A stretch of DNA of 64,000 bases from Bugula neritina (lineage: Eukaryota > Bryozoa > Gymnolaemata > Cheilostomatida > Bugulidae), in assembly GCA_964035545.1 (NCBI GenBank), contig OZ037767.1:1120680-1184679 (forward strand), given 5' to 3'. Under the pieces are notes generated by a model, which made no database searches, was not told the DNA's origin, and saw only the letters and a program-made list of their open reading frames with translations. The position numbers and the translations under genes are program-made. Below are positions 49,001 through 63,802 of the stretch, one piece after another (within the stretch, counting starts at the first letter, position 1; each line of letters opens with the position of its first letter).

Positions 49001-50569
49001 TGTACGCATCAACTACTTCAACTGCCAGTGTTTTGTAGACCTCTCCCAAATTCTAAGGGCTCTGTGCTGACTACCCCTAAAGGTACAAATGGTAAGAAGA
49101 AGGCCAAGTTGTTGTATAGCGCCAACCCCCTTGACCAAACCATGATCCACCCCTCATCTTATACACTAGCTGAGAGGTTCGTTGTTTTACCAGATGTTAT
49201 TTCGTTGATTTTAAAATTGCTGTCATGTAACATCAGCGTGTAAATTAAAACTATTCCAAGGTGACTAAATTTATTTATTTTAATTTTTGAGAATTAAAAT
49301 AGTTGCAGAAACATGACTGACTGATCATAGGATGTATTCCGATATTGGTTCAGGTTATATAATACATGATGTCTGATAGTTGATAAACCTAATAATATAT
49401 TGGTATAGTATGGTGGGTGTACTATTATGAATGTGTTTATTGGAACAAAATGATAGAATCTTTAAAGTAGAATAAAACTAAATTTCTAGTTGCAATGCTT
49501 GATACAGCCAGTGTGCAACATTGCCGTGAGGGGTGAAGATTTCGAAAGAATATTTTTATTTTCGCCCATAACAAAAATAGTGGTTTGTTATGTATTTTAG
49601 ATTTCTCAAGAAGCTAAATTTAGTAGCAAATGATGTTGGAACTATAGATCTAATAAATGAAGTAAAAAAGTGGGCTCAGGGTATGCTTCTTACTCCATAT
49701 CTATCAATAGTTAGTTGTGTGTATTTACTGAGTACTGCATGCCATAGTGTATGAATATATACCACCAAGTTAAGTACATCGAGGGTATAAAAGAGTGTAT
49801 ATTTAATGTAACCTTTGAGTTTAGTTTAACCTGGCAGCAAATAGTATTTAGTGTCAAAAGGTGATTTTACCTGCAGGCAAATGGTAAATTCAGTGCGAGT
49901 TCAAAAATGATTTTGAAAGTATAAATTACTCATTAGTCGCTGATTGTTGACTTATTTTTCTCTTGGATTTGGGTGATAATTTCTAAGCTATTTCAAGTAT
50001 TCAGCATTTGAAATGTTTGTTTATAATTTTATTGTGGTTAATAGATGGGCAAAGAGACTTGTCAGCTGTAGCCCAAGATCTTAACACAGATCCTGCTACT
50101 CTCACACAAATAGTGGAGGCGCTACAGCAGACACTCGACTATGATATGAGAGATCACATGACTAAACCACTGTTCAAATCCAGCAAGACGTCTATAGATA
50201 CTTTAAAGTCTGGTGATATCATGACAGGAGTGGTGAGTAAGGGTTTATGGGGAGGGGGGGGGGGGTTATGTTGGTAGTTGTGCATGAAATCAACTTGATA
50301 GGATTTAATTTTGCATCATTTGAAAATCTGCTACCTTGTCTTGTACTCAATGCTGTGCTATGTAATAAACATATTTACAAATATTTTAGGTAAGAAATGT
50401 GTTAGACTTTGGCGCATTTGTGGATATTGGTGTACAGAATGATGGGTTAGTGCACATCTCAGCTATGGGAGGGAAGAAACTGGCTCTGGGTAACCACGTG
50501 CAAGTTCGTATAACCAGCGTAGATGCTGTGAAAAGGAGAATTAGTCTTCAATTGGTGAAGTTACTGTGA
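43032..50569 (+). CDS. SRBD1: SRBD1, Tex-like S1 RNA-binding domain protein, 17 exons
   Basis: Exons: 43032-43156, 43352-43426, 43767-43884, 44473-44608, 45056-45155, 45605-45818, 46223-46308, 46710-46823, 46926-47083, 47303-47396, 47580-47779, 48151-48340, 48601-48753, 49039-49176, 49601-49680, 50045-50232, 50390-50569. They total 2,349 nt (782 residues) with consistent phases. The architecture is that of bacterial Tex and eukaryotic Spt6: N-terminal helical region, YqgF/RNase-H-like fold ([14 protein letters not shown] near 358), Tex signature [20 protein letters not shown] (near 483), helix-hairpin-helix motifs ([22 protein letters not shown]) and a C-terminal S1 domain ([19 protein letters not shown]). 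A Lys/Ser/Thr-rich stretch in exon 6 is a likely flexible insert. Human SRBD1 is longer. The metazoan role is poorly defined; nucleic-acid binding is expected. The donor of exon 4 (GTGCTC) is weak. Confidence 0.92.
43460..43570. repeat. GTGA-type microsatellite
   Basis: Imperfect GTGAGTGAGTGAG repeats with GTTA variants in SRBD1 intron 2. Confidence 0.85.
43908..44152. repeat. 19-bp minisatellite in SRBD1 intron 3
   Basis: About 12 copies of CATTGTAGTGCATACAGTA, the later ones with TAATGC instead of TAGTGC. It starts only about 25 bp after the exon 3 donor. It generates open frames on the minus strand in several phases, none of them credible as protein. Confidence 0.9.
45477..45600. repeat. 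AT-rich tandem repeat in SRBD1 intron 5
   Basis: Degenerate units of about 30-38 bp built from TATATGATGACATAG and TATGCTATATA, ending at the acceptor of exon 6. Confidence 0.7.
46339..46476. repeat. 26-bp pyrimidine-rich minisatellite
   Basis: About five copies of CTGTAACACCCTTCTCTCTC plus CACCCC in SRBD1 intron 7. One strand is almost purely pyrimidine. Confidence 0.9.
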
Positions 50570-50897
50570 ATTTGTTTTTATTTGCCATTTTATTTTGTTA
50601 GCCACTATTTTTTATTCAGTTAACAATCGAGATATATTTTAGTTATTTCAACACGAATTTCACTTTTCTGTTTTAAATCCACATGTTAAAATTGTTTCAC
50701 ATTTTTAACAATTATCAACAAGAATACAGAGAAACATTAGATGATGTTTGAGTTTGATAGTTGAATATATTTGTGAACACTCAAGCCTCTATATATCTAT
50801 ATACACGTGGGCAGTCCTTATGGTGTTTAGTTACAACTCAGTTTGATCTGTGAAACATAAATGCGGAGTTGATGTATTGAGAGTTTCCGGTATTTTC
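50570..50897. other. Convergent 3' UTR region of SRBD1 and PSMA3
   Basis: Only 328 bp separate the two stop codons. TTTATT (AATAAA on the minus strand) occurs at about 50577-50582 and 50589-50594. A PSMA3 transcript ending there would overlap the SRBD1 3' UTR. Confidence 0.5.
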
Positions 50898-53475
<2,578 letters not shown>

Positions 53476-54819
53476 TTTTACCAATACAAACGTTTACAGA
53501 GCAAGAATATATAGAAAATAATTTACTTATAATTATGGTAATTGTTAGAATGAGCAAAAATGAAGTGAATCAGCAGTAACGATGCTATGTTGAAAAATTG
53601 CCCTTGAACAAAACCTAAATATGACCCGGTAAAAATCGTGCTGATACTGGATAGATTACGATATCAACTTTTAGTACCGTTAAAAGACTAAAATGAAATA
53701 ACTTGATCCTTTTTCTATAGACTAAAATGCTTGACTAGAATTATTAAAATTACTGAAATAGATATTTACGAGTCATTCGACAAAAACGAACAAAAGTGTC
53801 GACTGGTCTTATATTATCCTCTCTTGGTCAAGGTTGGAAAAAAGTTCTTGGTCTAATTCAAGTAGAATTTTCTTCTAAATATTATGCATTTACTTTTTCT
53901 CATTTGATTATATTTATAATAATAATAGAGCGGCTCATTGCGTCAACCTTTACAGTCCAAAGCCAAAGGAGTCAATAACAATTTTCAATGATAATTGCTA
54001 TTGCTAAATAGGCGTGCTTACTTTCAATTATTTGGAGTTTTAGTTAAAGTTTGGCTTCAAGCTTAACTTTAAGTAGTCATAGTGATAGTGATGCCGATGG
54101 GCGATGGTGATAAAAATAAATCATAATAATAATCATAAAGAATGAGATTATCATTTTGTTTTATAATTATAAATTAATGTTATTGTTTAGCAATAATTGT
54201 ATTTAAATTTCATATTTATGTTAGTGCTACGCAATGAATTTATAGCAATAAATGTAATTATAATATTGTCATTATGATTATTATTGTGATTAACATTAAC
54301 TTTAAATCCTTTTGATCATTAATATTAACTTTAAGTTTAACTTAAAACGATTAACGTAGTTTTACTTTAAAAACAAAAATATGTTGATGTTTACAGTTTT
54401 AGTCTAGTATTCTGATTTACATTGAGTTCAACATTCAAATCGACATTTGATTATGTCTATGATATTGATACTGAGTATGTCGATAATCACGAGCATTACT
54501 ATTACTAGTAACTAGGGATATTCTTCGACATTGATACTTAAAAGTCATACTGATAGACTTAGAAGCTAGAGTTACTGTTAGTGCTACAGAGTTACTCGAT
54601 GACTCATATTAATCAAAAAGTATTCTAATTGATGTTATTGTTAAGTTATTATATAAAATTATCATTTGTTTGTCATTACATTAATCTTAGTCATATAGTA
54701 GTATACTACCATATCTGTTTTGTTCTATCATTATGTTAGAAAAATTTGCTAATCTTAATGTAGGGCTGCTTGTGTTTTGTTTTTTTAAGACTTTCTTTTT
54801 TATTTTAGGTACTATATTA
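53476..54819. promoter_or_regulatory. Shared upstream region of PSMA3 and CLPB
   Basis: A 1.34-kb divergent intergenic region. It is AT-rich with ATT/ATA simple sequence at about 54110-54330 and no clear TATA box or CpG island. The phrase GTCATAGTGATAGTGA occurs at about 53311 and 54077, suggesting a small duplicated repeat. A TTTTAG at 54803-54808 before the CLPB start may be a splice acceptor of an untranslated exon. Confidence 0.4.
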
Positions 54820-57800
54820 ATGGAAAATAAGGTATTAGTTCTATGCCAGTTGAAACTAAAACCTCATATGGGACTGACATTCATTTATCGTCATCTAACA
54901 CAACGAACTCTTTTAACTCGTCACATATCAGCAACAGCGTTACCCTCGGTGTTAGCGCAAAGACAGAAAGTTTTTAGTTCTCACCATAGCTTGACCCCTT
55001 CATTTCAAGAAAGAACACATCATCATAAACACGGCACAGAAGATGGTTCAACTGCTACCACTATTACATCATCACTTGCTCTTGTGACTTGGCTGTTTTT
55101 AAAAGATAGGGTCTCTGTTGTCGCAGCTGAAGATGAAAAGACAAGGAGCGCTAACCTCTTATTCATCTCCTGTAAGAATAATGACCTTGAGGCTGTTCGC
55201 AAGCTAATCAACTCAGGAGTAAGTATCAATCATGACACCAAACTAAAACTAAATATTTCAAGGCTTTGCTACATGAAAACTATGATGAAACTTTTAGTTT
55301 CCATTAGCTGCCCGATTAACTCATATGTTTTATTACCATTTGCATACACAGCAGTTGTCTAAATCTCAAGTCTCATTGCTGAATGCTGCGTAGAGTTGCC
55401 TACATGTTTCTGACTCCACGCACTCTATCCAATAAGCATGTTATGTCTAGCCTACAATGCTATTCTACACTAGACTTAGTTCCATACTTTATATTCCTTC
55501 TAGGTGGACGTCAACTGTAAGCATAGATTTGGCTGGACTCCACTTATGGTTGCTGCCATCAACGGCCACTACACTGTCGTCAAGTTACTGCTGGCAGCGA
55601 AAGCTAACCCTAATCTGGCTGACGGTTTTTCAACTTCTGGTAAATATTCGACATATATGATATATATTGTAATGTACGTTAGTAATAGTGATTATTGTGT
55701 GACCTCATTATAAACATATATCTGTGTATGTCTGGTGTCTCTAGCTATACTCTCTAATACTATGGGAATATCTCGGAAGGAAATACAGAGTGCTCGAGAT
55801 ACGGAGTTTTCTCCTCTTCTTTCTCTACACAGCTTCAAGTATGTGTATTACCTACGCTGTTATTTTTTTCTTTCTACTCACTTATGCTGTTATTACTCCC
55901 TTTTTATTACTTGTCTATGCTGTTATTACTTACCTATCCTGTTATTACTTACCTATGCTATTATTACTTACTCTCTGCTTACCTATGTTCACATTACTCA
56001 CAAGTAGGAGTTGTTTCAGGGGTTCCACTGCTCTGCATTATGCTGCTTTGGCTGATGATGACAAAATCATGTCTGCCCTCATAGATACAGGAGCGGATCC
56101 AACTCTAGTCAATGCTCAGGGGTTCAAACCAGCGCAGTTTGCGGATCCAAGAAAAAATAGTATGTTTCAGGTCAGGTCTACTGGAAGAAAGTATTTCATT
56201 TAGGAGTTGGCTGCCCTTTGAACTTAATGTCCTTAGAATTCCCTTTTGTACTGTGAAAAGTTAATAAATTCAAAGCTAACTTTATTTGATTATGTTTTGC
56301 TACATCCTTTTGTAGAAATGGGAAAAAGAGTACGAAGCAACTCGCAAAGCAAAAGAGGCAGAAATGAGGAGACGATTTCCGTTAGAGAAACGTTTGAAAG
56401 AGAGGCTAGTTGGACAGGAAGGAGCAATCAACGTCGTTTCTTCAGGTGATTTATTTATTCTACTTACTACTCTACTTACTATATACTTGCTATATTTACT
56501 ATGTAATTACTATATTTACTATGTATGTACTATATTTACCATGTACTTACTATATTTACTATGTACTTGCTATATTTACTATGTACTTACTATTCTACAT
56601 ATACATGTATGTAGCTGTGAGGAGGAAAGAGAACGGCTGGTTTGACGCTGACCACCCTCTGGTAATGCTGTTCCTCGGCTCCTCTGGTATCGGTAAGACG
56701 GAGCTGGCCAAGCAGCTGGCTAATTACATGCACGGAGAGAAGAGAGAGGCCTTCATCAGAATAGACATGTCCGAGTACCAGAGTAAGCACGAGGTGCGGG
56801 GCGCTTACCTACCCCCTTCTTATAAGGATTTTCGTAGCTTGAGATTTATTAAATATAACCCAAGTGGTGCTTTCAACGCTTTCAACATGTGTGGGTGACC
56901 CAAGAGTTTTCTTTGGGTGCACTTTTTGCCCTCCTATACTCTGGAAATGTGTTTATTGGCTCATGAGAGTTGTCTCACTCTCTGTTGATAGGCGGCCAAG
57001 TTCATAGGAGCTCCCCCCGGCTATGTAGGTCACGAGGAAGGAGGTCAACTCACAGAGAGGCTCTCAAAGTTCCCCTCCGCAGTCGTCCTGTTTGATGAGG
57101 TTGACAAAGCACACCCGGATGTGCTAACCACACTGTTACAGGTTCGGTATTGTCTGAGGACACGTCTAAACGTATTCTGTCATGTGCTGAATATAGGAGT
57201 TGTGTTCTTCCGTGTGTTAGATATTGTTTTGGTACACACTGTTCTATAATATCCATCAACCAAGTGTGACTCAGCTGTTACCTAACAAATGAGTGTGACT
57301 CAGCTGTTACCTGACAAATGAGTGTGACTCACCTGTTACCTGACAAATGAGTGTGACTCACCTGTTACCTGACAAATGAGTGTGACTCAGCTGTTACCTA
57401 ACAAATGAGTGTCTACCTCGAACTCCTGTTCTTTCGCAGCTGTTTGACGAAGGTCACATGACTGACGGCAAAGGAAAGAGAGTTGACTGCAAGGATGCTA
57501 CGTTCATAATGACAGCGAATGTGGCGAATGAGGAGATATCCCAGCATGCCCTTGACCTAAGAGAGTCAGCGAAGGAAATATCCGACATCAAAACGGCCAA
57601 AAGTGACCAGCCGGCAGGTGAAATTGAGCACTGTGTATTATATACTCACTAACATGTATTATAGCTCTATGTTATATGTATTGTAAACTATACAATCTGT
57701 ATTATATACTTACTAACATGTATTATAGCTCTATGTTATATGTATTGTAAACTATACAATCTGTATTATATACTTACTAACATGTATTATAGCTCTATGT

Positions 57801-60800
57801 TATATGTATTGTAAACTCTACAATTTGTATTATATACTCACTAACATGTGTTATAGCTCTATGTTATATGTATTGTAAACTATACAATCTGTATTATGTA
57901 CTCACTAACATGTAAATCCAGTATCCACATACATTTAGCTTGTTCACTGTATTGATACATTGCTGTAACTGATTCAATGGAGTTATATTCTCATGTCATT
58001 ATTCAATACCTCATGTTTGAGATTCCCTTCATTTGTATCCAGCCAATAACCTTCCAGTTACTCTTCCTTAGAAGCACTTGATGTCTAACAGCGTTCTAAT
58101 TCTTGTTTTATTGGCAGACATACCGGAGATATCGAGAGAGTTCAAGGACACTATCATACATCCGATTCTCAAAGCTCATTTCAAGAGAGACGAGTTTCTC
58201 GGTAGAATAAATGAAATCGTCTACTTTCTGCCCTTCAACACCGAAGAGTTAAATCGACTTGTTACACGGCAACTTAACTTCTGGGCTGGCAAGGTACGTC
58301 TGTGTGTCTATAAATATACTACTCATAGTCTACTAATATACTACTCATAGTCTACTAATATACTACTCATAGTCTACTAATATACTACTCATAGTCTACT
58401 AATATACTACTCATAGTCTACTAATATACTACTCATAGTCTACTAATATACTACTCATAGTCTACTAATATACTGATGGATGGTCAAACGGTTTTTTGTT
58501 CATGATACGCATTACCTTTTTTTGAAAAATAAAAATCTTGTTTAGATGGGTATTAGCTGCATTTCCCCAGGCCTCTGCACAATAATTTAACTTGGAATTG
58601 ATGAAAGAATTATATATCAAAAGTAAAATTTTTTGAGGGAGATATTCAGAACATCGGTATATTAATCCACTAAGTGGTCGTAATTTTGTAAGTAGGTTTG
58701 AGATGTGCAAGCTCCAATTTAAATTTTTATCTATTTGTACACCTAGAAAAGTTATGCTGTTAGAGTAATTTATAGGTCTTTTATTTAATAATATACAGTT
58801 TTCTAGAATTTGAAAAGGATTTTGGTAGTTTTTTAAAACAATATAGTTGCATTTTTCATAGTTTATAGTGAGTTTGTTTTTATTGCACCAAATTGACAGA
58901 GAGTTTAGATCTTGATTTATAGCTTCCAAATGGGAGTTCAAATCTTTTGATTCAAAAAATAAATTAGTGTCGTCGGCATAGAAAATGGGATTAAAAAGTT
59001 TAAATTGTTGAGCAAGATCGTTTATATATATCAAAAATAAGGTAGGGCCCAAGACAGATCCCTGGGGAACCCCACAGGTCACTGATCGTGAACTTGATAA
59101 GGTTGCATTTACTAGTGTGGAATGACTTCGGTTTGATAGGTAGTTAGCAACCCATGACACTGTGGATTCACTAAAACCAAGTTTTCTCATTTTTGCAAGT
59201 AAAATATTGTGATTTATAGTGTCAAAAGCCTTACTAAAATCTATAAAAATTCCGAGAACGCAATTTCCATTGTTAAAAGCTTCGAGCGTATTATTTTTAA
59301 ATTTAACAACAGCATCTGCAGTACTTAAATTTTTTCGAAAGCCATATTGATTCTTAGAAATCAAATTTTTAGATTCTAAAAAGTTTAAAATTTGATTGTT
59401 AACAATTTTTTCAAGTATTTTACTAAAAATGGGGAGGATTGAAATAGGGCGGTAGTTTTCACATCTGTCATGAGAACCTTTTTTGTAGAATGGTAATATT
59501 TTAGCAGTTTTAATTTGCGCTGGAACAATTTTTTTCTTCTATGCTTTTGTTAAATAAATAGGCAAGTGGTGTAGATAGTGAAATTTTGCAAAATTTGATA
59601 AGTTTAGTCGGGATATTGTCTAAACCTATAGCTTTCTTGGAATCTAGTTTTTCAATGATCTCAATTATTTGAGATTCATCAGTTTTTTTTAAATGAAATT
59701 CTTCTTTAGTAATATTTGTCAGCATTGAGTAGGTATCGGAGTTCGAATTTGTAAAATTTGAAGCTAGTTTTTGGGCTATTGTTGAAAAATACAGATTGAA
59801 ATTGTTAGCTATATCCATATTGCTATCTAGCATGGTCTCAGAGTCCTCAACCGAATACAGTTTTGATGAAAAGCATCTTTTGTTTAGTTTGGCTTTCCCT
59901 GTTTGTTCATTTATAAGTACCCAAAGCTGCGAACTGTTACAATTGCTAATAAAAGCTTTAAAATAATCATATTTAGCGGTTCTCAGATCAGCATTCAAAT
60001 TATTTCTAAAAGCATTATATCTTTTTAAAATCTTTTTATTCAGGGGTGCTTTTTTCACTCGTTTGTGAAGTGCATATTTCTTTTTGATTTGAGTTAAAAG
60101 ATGTTCAGTAATCCATGGTTTTTGTGCAAACTTTTTAGAAGGCCTATTGTTTTCAATAGTCTGTGAACAACTTTCAATGAGAAATTTTAGTCTAGTAATA
60201 AATATATCATAGTTTACTTCACAATTTTGTGAGTCATCAAAGAGCTTCAACCAGCAAAATGAGTTTATCTTGGAAACTAGTTTGGAATAATTAATAGTTC
60301 TATACATATCATCTGAGACAATATTAGTTCTATTTGAACAATTCAGTTGAAACGTCACAAAAGTGGGTAGGTGGTCACTCAAATCTGACTCAATGGTTCC
60401 AGATTTACCGTTTATGCAAGAGAAGTTTAGAAGGATATGATCTAAACAGCTAGCTCGTGACGATGAGATTCTAGTTGGGAGAGTGATAGCATTGTAAAAG
60501 GCATAGGTAGAAATAGTGGTGGAATAAGTGTCACTTACATTCATGTCAAGGGTATCTATATTGATGTCACCTACTACAATATGGGGAGAAGAATCATGGG
60601 AAATATAAGCCTCCAGGTCACTAAGAAACGCATCAGTGGAGGAAGCACCGGGCTGCCTGTATATAATTGTGAGTCTGAAATGGGAAGACTTTGAGGCCTG
60701 ACTGTGTAGAACAAGTGAGAGGACGTCTGCTCCAGACAGCGATACAGCCTTCGTGTCGGCCCCCAGGCCACACCGCACATAGGCCCCAACACCACCTCCT

Positions 60801-61812
60801 CTACCCAGTCTCTGACTACCTACAAAATCATAACCTTCAAGTTTAAAAAATTATACTACTCATAGTCTACTAATATACTACTCATAGTCTACTAATATAC
60901 TACTCATAGTCTATAAATATGCTACTCATGCCTGCTATATCTTGTTTTATCGAATATAGCATACAATAATATTCTTGTTCGCCCAACTCCGCACTTAGTG
61001 TTGTATTCTATGCTAACACACGTCTGCTAACACACGTCTGCTAACACAACCTCTACTCAGTACTCACACTCCTTGTAGGCATACTCTGTACACAAGATAG
61101 AGCTCACGTGGGACTCAGAAGTAGTAAGCCTATTAGCTAAGGGTTTTGATATTCACTACGGAGCACGCTCCATCATATACGAAGTTGAGAGAAAGGTATA
61201 CAGTTTGCTTTGTGGCATATGATGTCATGTTTATTTTCTTGTTTTTAAGTTATATGTACTGCTGGTATAAAGTTGATGACTTTTGAGTTTATTTTTTATT
61301 TTTATTCGGCTCTTGTGTATAATATATAATTATATTATAGTAAAATGAGTGTTTATAAAACGTTACTAGAGTGCTCTATAGAAATAAATCTAGAGCATAA
61401 ACATTAGAAGAAGTAAAATGAGATTTGATTAATATAATGGCATTTATTACTAGTAGTTTCGTACACAAGAACGATGTGCACTCGTCAGATAAATTAGCCA
61501 CTATGATTGCTAGTGGCTAATTTATCTGACGAGTGCACATCGTTCTTGTGTACGAAACTACTAGTAATAAATGCCATTATATTAATCAAATCTCATTTTA
61601 CTTCTTCTAATTATATTATATATAGTATTAATATATTATTATAATTTTATTTCTTTTTAATATTTTATGAACAGGTTATTGGAAAGTTGGCTTCCCTCCA
61701 GGAAATTCAAAAGATTGGTGCTAAAGACAAGCTGCACCTCAGCATACGTAACCATGACATCATCATTGAGAAACTAAACTCTAGCGGAAAGTTCAGTCCA
61801 GTTTCGAATTGA
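54820..61812 (+). CDS. CLPB: CLPB mitochondrial AAA+ disaggregase with ankyrin repeats, 11 exons
   Basis: Exons: 54820-55218, 55504-55639, 55745-55838, 56008-56170, 56316-56445, 56615-56793, 56992-57141, 57440-57617, 58118-58293, 61079-61195, 61675-61812; 1,860 nt, 619 residues, phases consistent. CLPB refolds aggregated proteins in the mitochondrial intermembrane space. The first about 60 residues are basic and hydroxylated with almost no acids, fitting a presequence. Ankyrin repeats follow ([59 protein letters not shown]). The AAA+ module has Walker A GSSGIGKT, pore loop GYVGHEEGG, Walker [12 protein letters not shown], sensor-1 IMTANVA and sensor-2 GARS, then the D2-small C-terminal domain. 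An in-frame ATG at 54733 would add 29 hydrophobic residues; 54820 is preferred because it follows an acceptor-like TTTTAG. Introns are rich in repeats. Confidence 0.95.
55855..55985. repeat. 21-bp tandem repeat in CLPB intron 3
   Basis: Degenerate copies of TTATTACTTACCTATGCTGT. Pyrimidine-rich, ending just before the exon 4 acceptor. Confidence 0.7.
56455..56600. repeat. 20-bp tandem repeat in CLPB intron 5
   Basis: Copies of TATATTTACTATGTACTTAC. The open frames rich in Tyr, Leu and Thr across it are repeat artefacts. Confidence 0.8.
57262..57415. repeat. 29-bp minisatellite in CLPB intron 7
   Basis: About five copies of a 29-bp unit beginning GTGTGACTCAGCTGTTACCT and ending AACAAATGA. 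Variants carry CTCACC or TGACAA. Confidence 0.9.
57638..57912. repeat. 64-bp tandem repeat in CLPB intron 8
   Basis: About four copies of a 64-bp unit containing AACATGTATTATAGCTCTAT and TATTGTAAACTATACAATCT. It starts within about 20 bp of the exon 8 donor. Confidence 0.9.
58312..58472. repeat. 22-bp minisatellite, left part
   Basis: About seven copies of CTACTCATAGTCTACTAATA plus TA. The same array resumes at 60854-60925 beyond a retrotransposon fragment. Confidence 0.9.
58465..59364 (-). pseudogene. Reverse transcriptase part of the LINE
   Basis: A 299-codon frame covering RT fingers/palm and thumb. The catalytic YADD is intact, but the frame runs into the minisatellite and stops there, so the last residues are not native. 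No active element can be encoded. Confidence 0.9.
58473..60853 (-). mobile_element. Non-LTR retrotransposon fragment (jockey/CR1-like), truncated at both ends
   Basis: Minus-strand remains of a LINE ORF2. The endonuclease part begins in mid-domain ([16 protein letters not shown]) and shows GDINIDTL and SDHLP. The reverse transcriptase part shows [22 protein letters not shown], the catalytic YADDTNLF and FLGVQID. The frame is broken by a one-base shift at an A-run near 59525-59532, separating 59510-60778 from 58465-59364. The N-terminal endonuclease portion, the protein C-terminus, 3' UTR and tail are missing. Both edges abut the same 22-bp minisatellite. It lies antisense in CLPB intron 9. 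Confidence 0.9.
59510..60778 (-). pseudogene. Endonuclease to RT-start part of the LINE
   Basis: A 422-codon frame. It has the C-terminal half of an AP-type endonuclease (GDINIDTL, then SDHLPTF), a linker of about 200 residues, and the start of RT ([12 protein letters not shown]). It ends at the frameshift in the A-run. Sequence in frame upstream to 60850 is also endonuclease-like. Confidence 0.88.
60854..60925. repeat. 22-bp minisatellite, right part
   Basis: About three copies of the same unit as at 58312-58472, in the same orientation. Confidence 0.9.
61403..61611. repeat. Perfect 101-bp inverted repeat (foldback) in CLPB intron 10
   Basis: The arms 61403-61503 and 61511-61611 are exact reverse complements around a 7-nt spacer. 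The outer ends read ATTAGAAGAAGTAAAATGAG. Transcription through CLPB would produce a near-perfect 101-bp hairpin RNA. The lack of any mismatch implies a very recent origin, ongoing correction, or inversion-duplication. No clear target duplication or coding capacity is seen. Confidence 0.95.
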
Positions 61813-61980
61813 GTTCATGTTTAGTTGTAATACTGACCTGAGAGAGAATTCCTGTATGTTATAGTATTAGTGTGAAGTTATACGGGTATTATATTTATTA
61901 AGGGAATACTCAAGGTTTAATTGGAATGGCATAATTTCGTCTTTTATGTTCCATCCCATCTGTCAAGTCTCTCATTATCT

Positions 61981-61986
61981 AATAAA
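61981..61986 (+). terminator. CLPB poly(A) signal
   Basis: AATAAA lies about 170 bp after the CLPB stop. Confidence 0.6.
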
Positions 61987-63605
61987 GAAAAAGTTGCTAA
62001 ATGAATGCTAGGGTTTCTTCTTGCTTGGCATCACTGAAACAGCTGACCGACTTATTTACCTCGGACTTAGCAGCCTAATTCTTGACTGTAGGTAGGTGGA
62101 AGTAGTGTTCAGCAAGTTGTCCTTCAACAAGGATGAAATCCACAGTGTCCTTTACTAAGCAAGCAGTTGTACTGGCTCATTAAATCTCACTAATGTCTTC
62201 AGTATTATCTGTCTGGAATATAGAATAGCTATTTGTTAATACATTATCAATGATTGGTGGTAAATAATCAGCACTAGGCTAGCCTTGAAATCTTTAGTCT
62301 TATTGTTTTCCTTGCACTTTTTTTCTATTCTCTTACAATTAGTTGGTTATAAGCTCAAGCTTATAGCATTGTGCTGTATGTATGGCGGCAACTTAATAGA
62401 AAGGTGTATACAGGTGTCAAAACCCAGAAAGCCCTGGCCCTATATACAAGATGTGAATTTATGGTTGTTTGATTTTATAATGATTTATTTTGTTTTATAG
62501 TATGAAACATGGATAAACAGCTGAGCTAGACTAAAAAATTTTATTATGTTGTGTGTGTTTCATAAGCCTCCGTATTTTTACTAAAAATTGGAATGGAAAA
62601 CCTTAGACTTCAACAGATTATTTCATTCATGAGCTTTTTATCTTAATGTTTATTAATAAAGACATTTTTGAGTTTTTTAATTTTGAAAACCTAAGTATAC
62701 ATGTTTCAGACAAAAAAATCAGACAATCTTTATGGTAACTGACCTTTCTGATTTGAGTAGTGATTTAAACACTACAGTCCTACAAAATATGTAAGGTTTA
62801 GTATTTCAGCTCAATATAGCAAAACTAGCAAGTCCGCTGTAGCTTGCACAAGTTTACCTACCTATTCAATATATTTACCTGCATATTCAAATATATTTAC
62901 CTACCTATTCAATATATTTCCCTGCCTGCGTGTTGAATTTGCTCACTTGAGGTTTTAATGTCATTAAGTATATAGTTTTAAGCTACATAGACTGTTGCAA
63001 TGAAGTTGTGTGTGAAATCTGAGATACGTTCAGAATACGTTAGAGTATCCAAGCACTTGCTGACATGTGACACCTGATAACCATGTGACAGTGTAACCAT
63101 GGAAACAGCCGATAGTGGAAAGTTTATCCACTGAAGCAGGCCTTGATCTTTGTAATTGAGTTTTAAAAAGCCCAGCTAGATTAGGTAGTTGGTAGTTAGG
63201 TTGTTAGCATTTTGTTTACTTATTTCTCCATTAGTACCATTTCCATGTATTTAATTTATTTGTATTAATCTTATCATTTGTCATTTATAGTTATTTTTGT
63301 TCAATATATTTCTTGTTAAGTGTTAAATAACCAACGAGTCGTTGCCTTTTTTAGGCTGTTCTTCCAGTGCGTTGTCAATTTGTATATTGTCTAGGTGTCT
63401 CAATATATGCAACTCGTGTCTAGTCTGGGGTGTTACTGCTTCTTGTAAGTGTCTGTAGGTGAACAGTTAGACATGTGGCACATCCTGGTGTCTCATGGTA
63501 CTATGTTTCTCATTTGTAATGTATTTATAGTACAAGTATATTATTCTCAATATGCCCATTATATTACTAAGTTAATTTCCTTTCCTTTAAAATAATTTTA
63601 ATTAT
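61987..63605. other. Intergenic, no gene seen
   Basis: AT-rich. A short TACCTACCTATTCAATATAT repeat lies at about 62858-62930. The 71-codon frame at 62285 has no motif. Confidence 0.5.
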
Positions 63606-63609
63606 TCAT

Positions 63610-63770
63610 GCGTGCACAGACGAAGGCACACTCACACACACGCTCACACACTCAAACACACACACTCCCTCAAACTCACACACTCCCTCAAACTCACACA
63701 CTCCCTCAAACTCACACACTCACCACACACACACACTCGCACACACCACACACACACTCACACACACACT

Positions 63771-63802
<32 letters not shown>

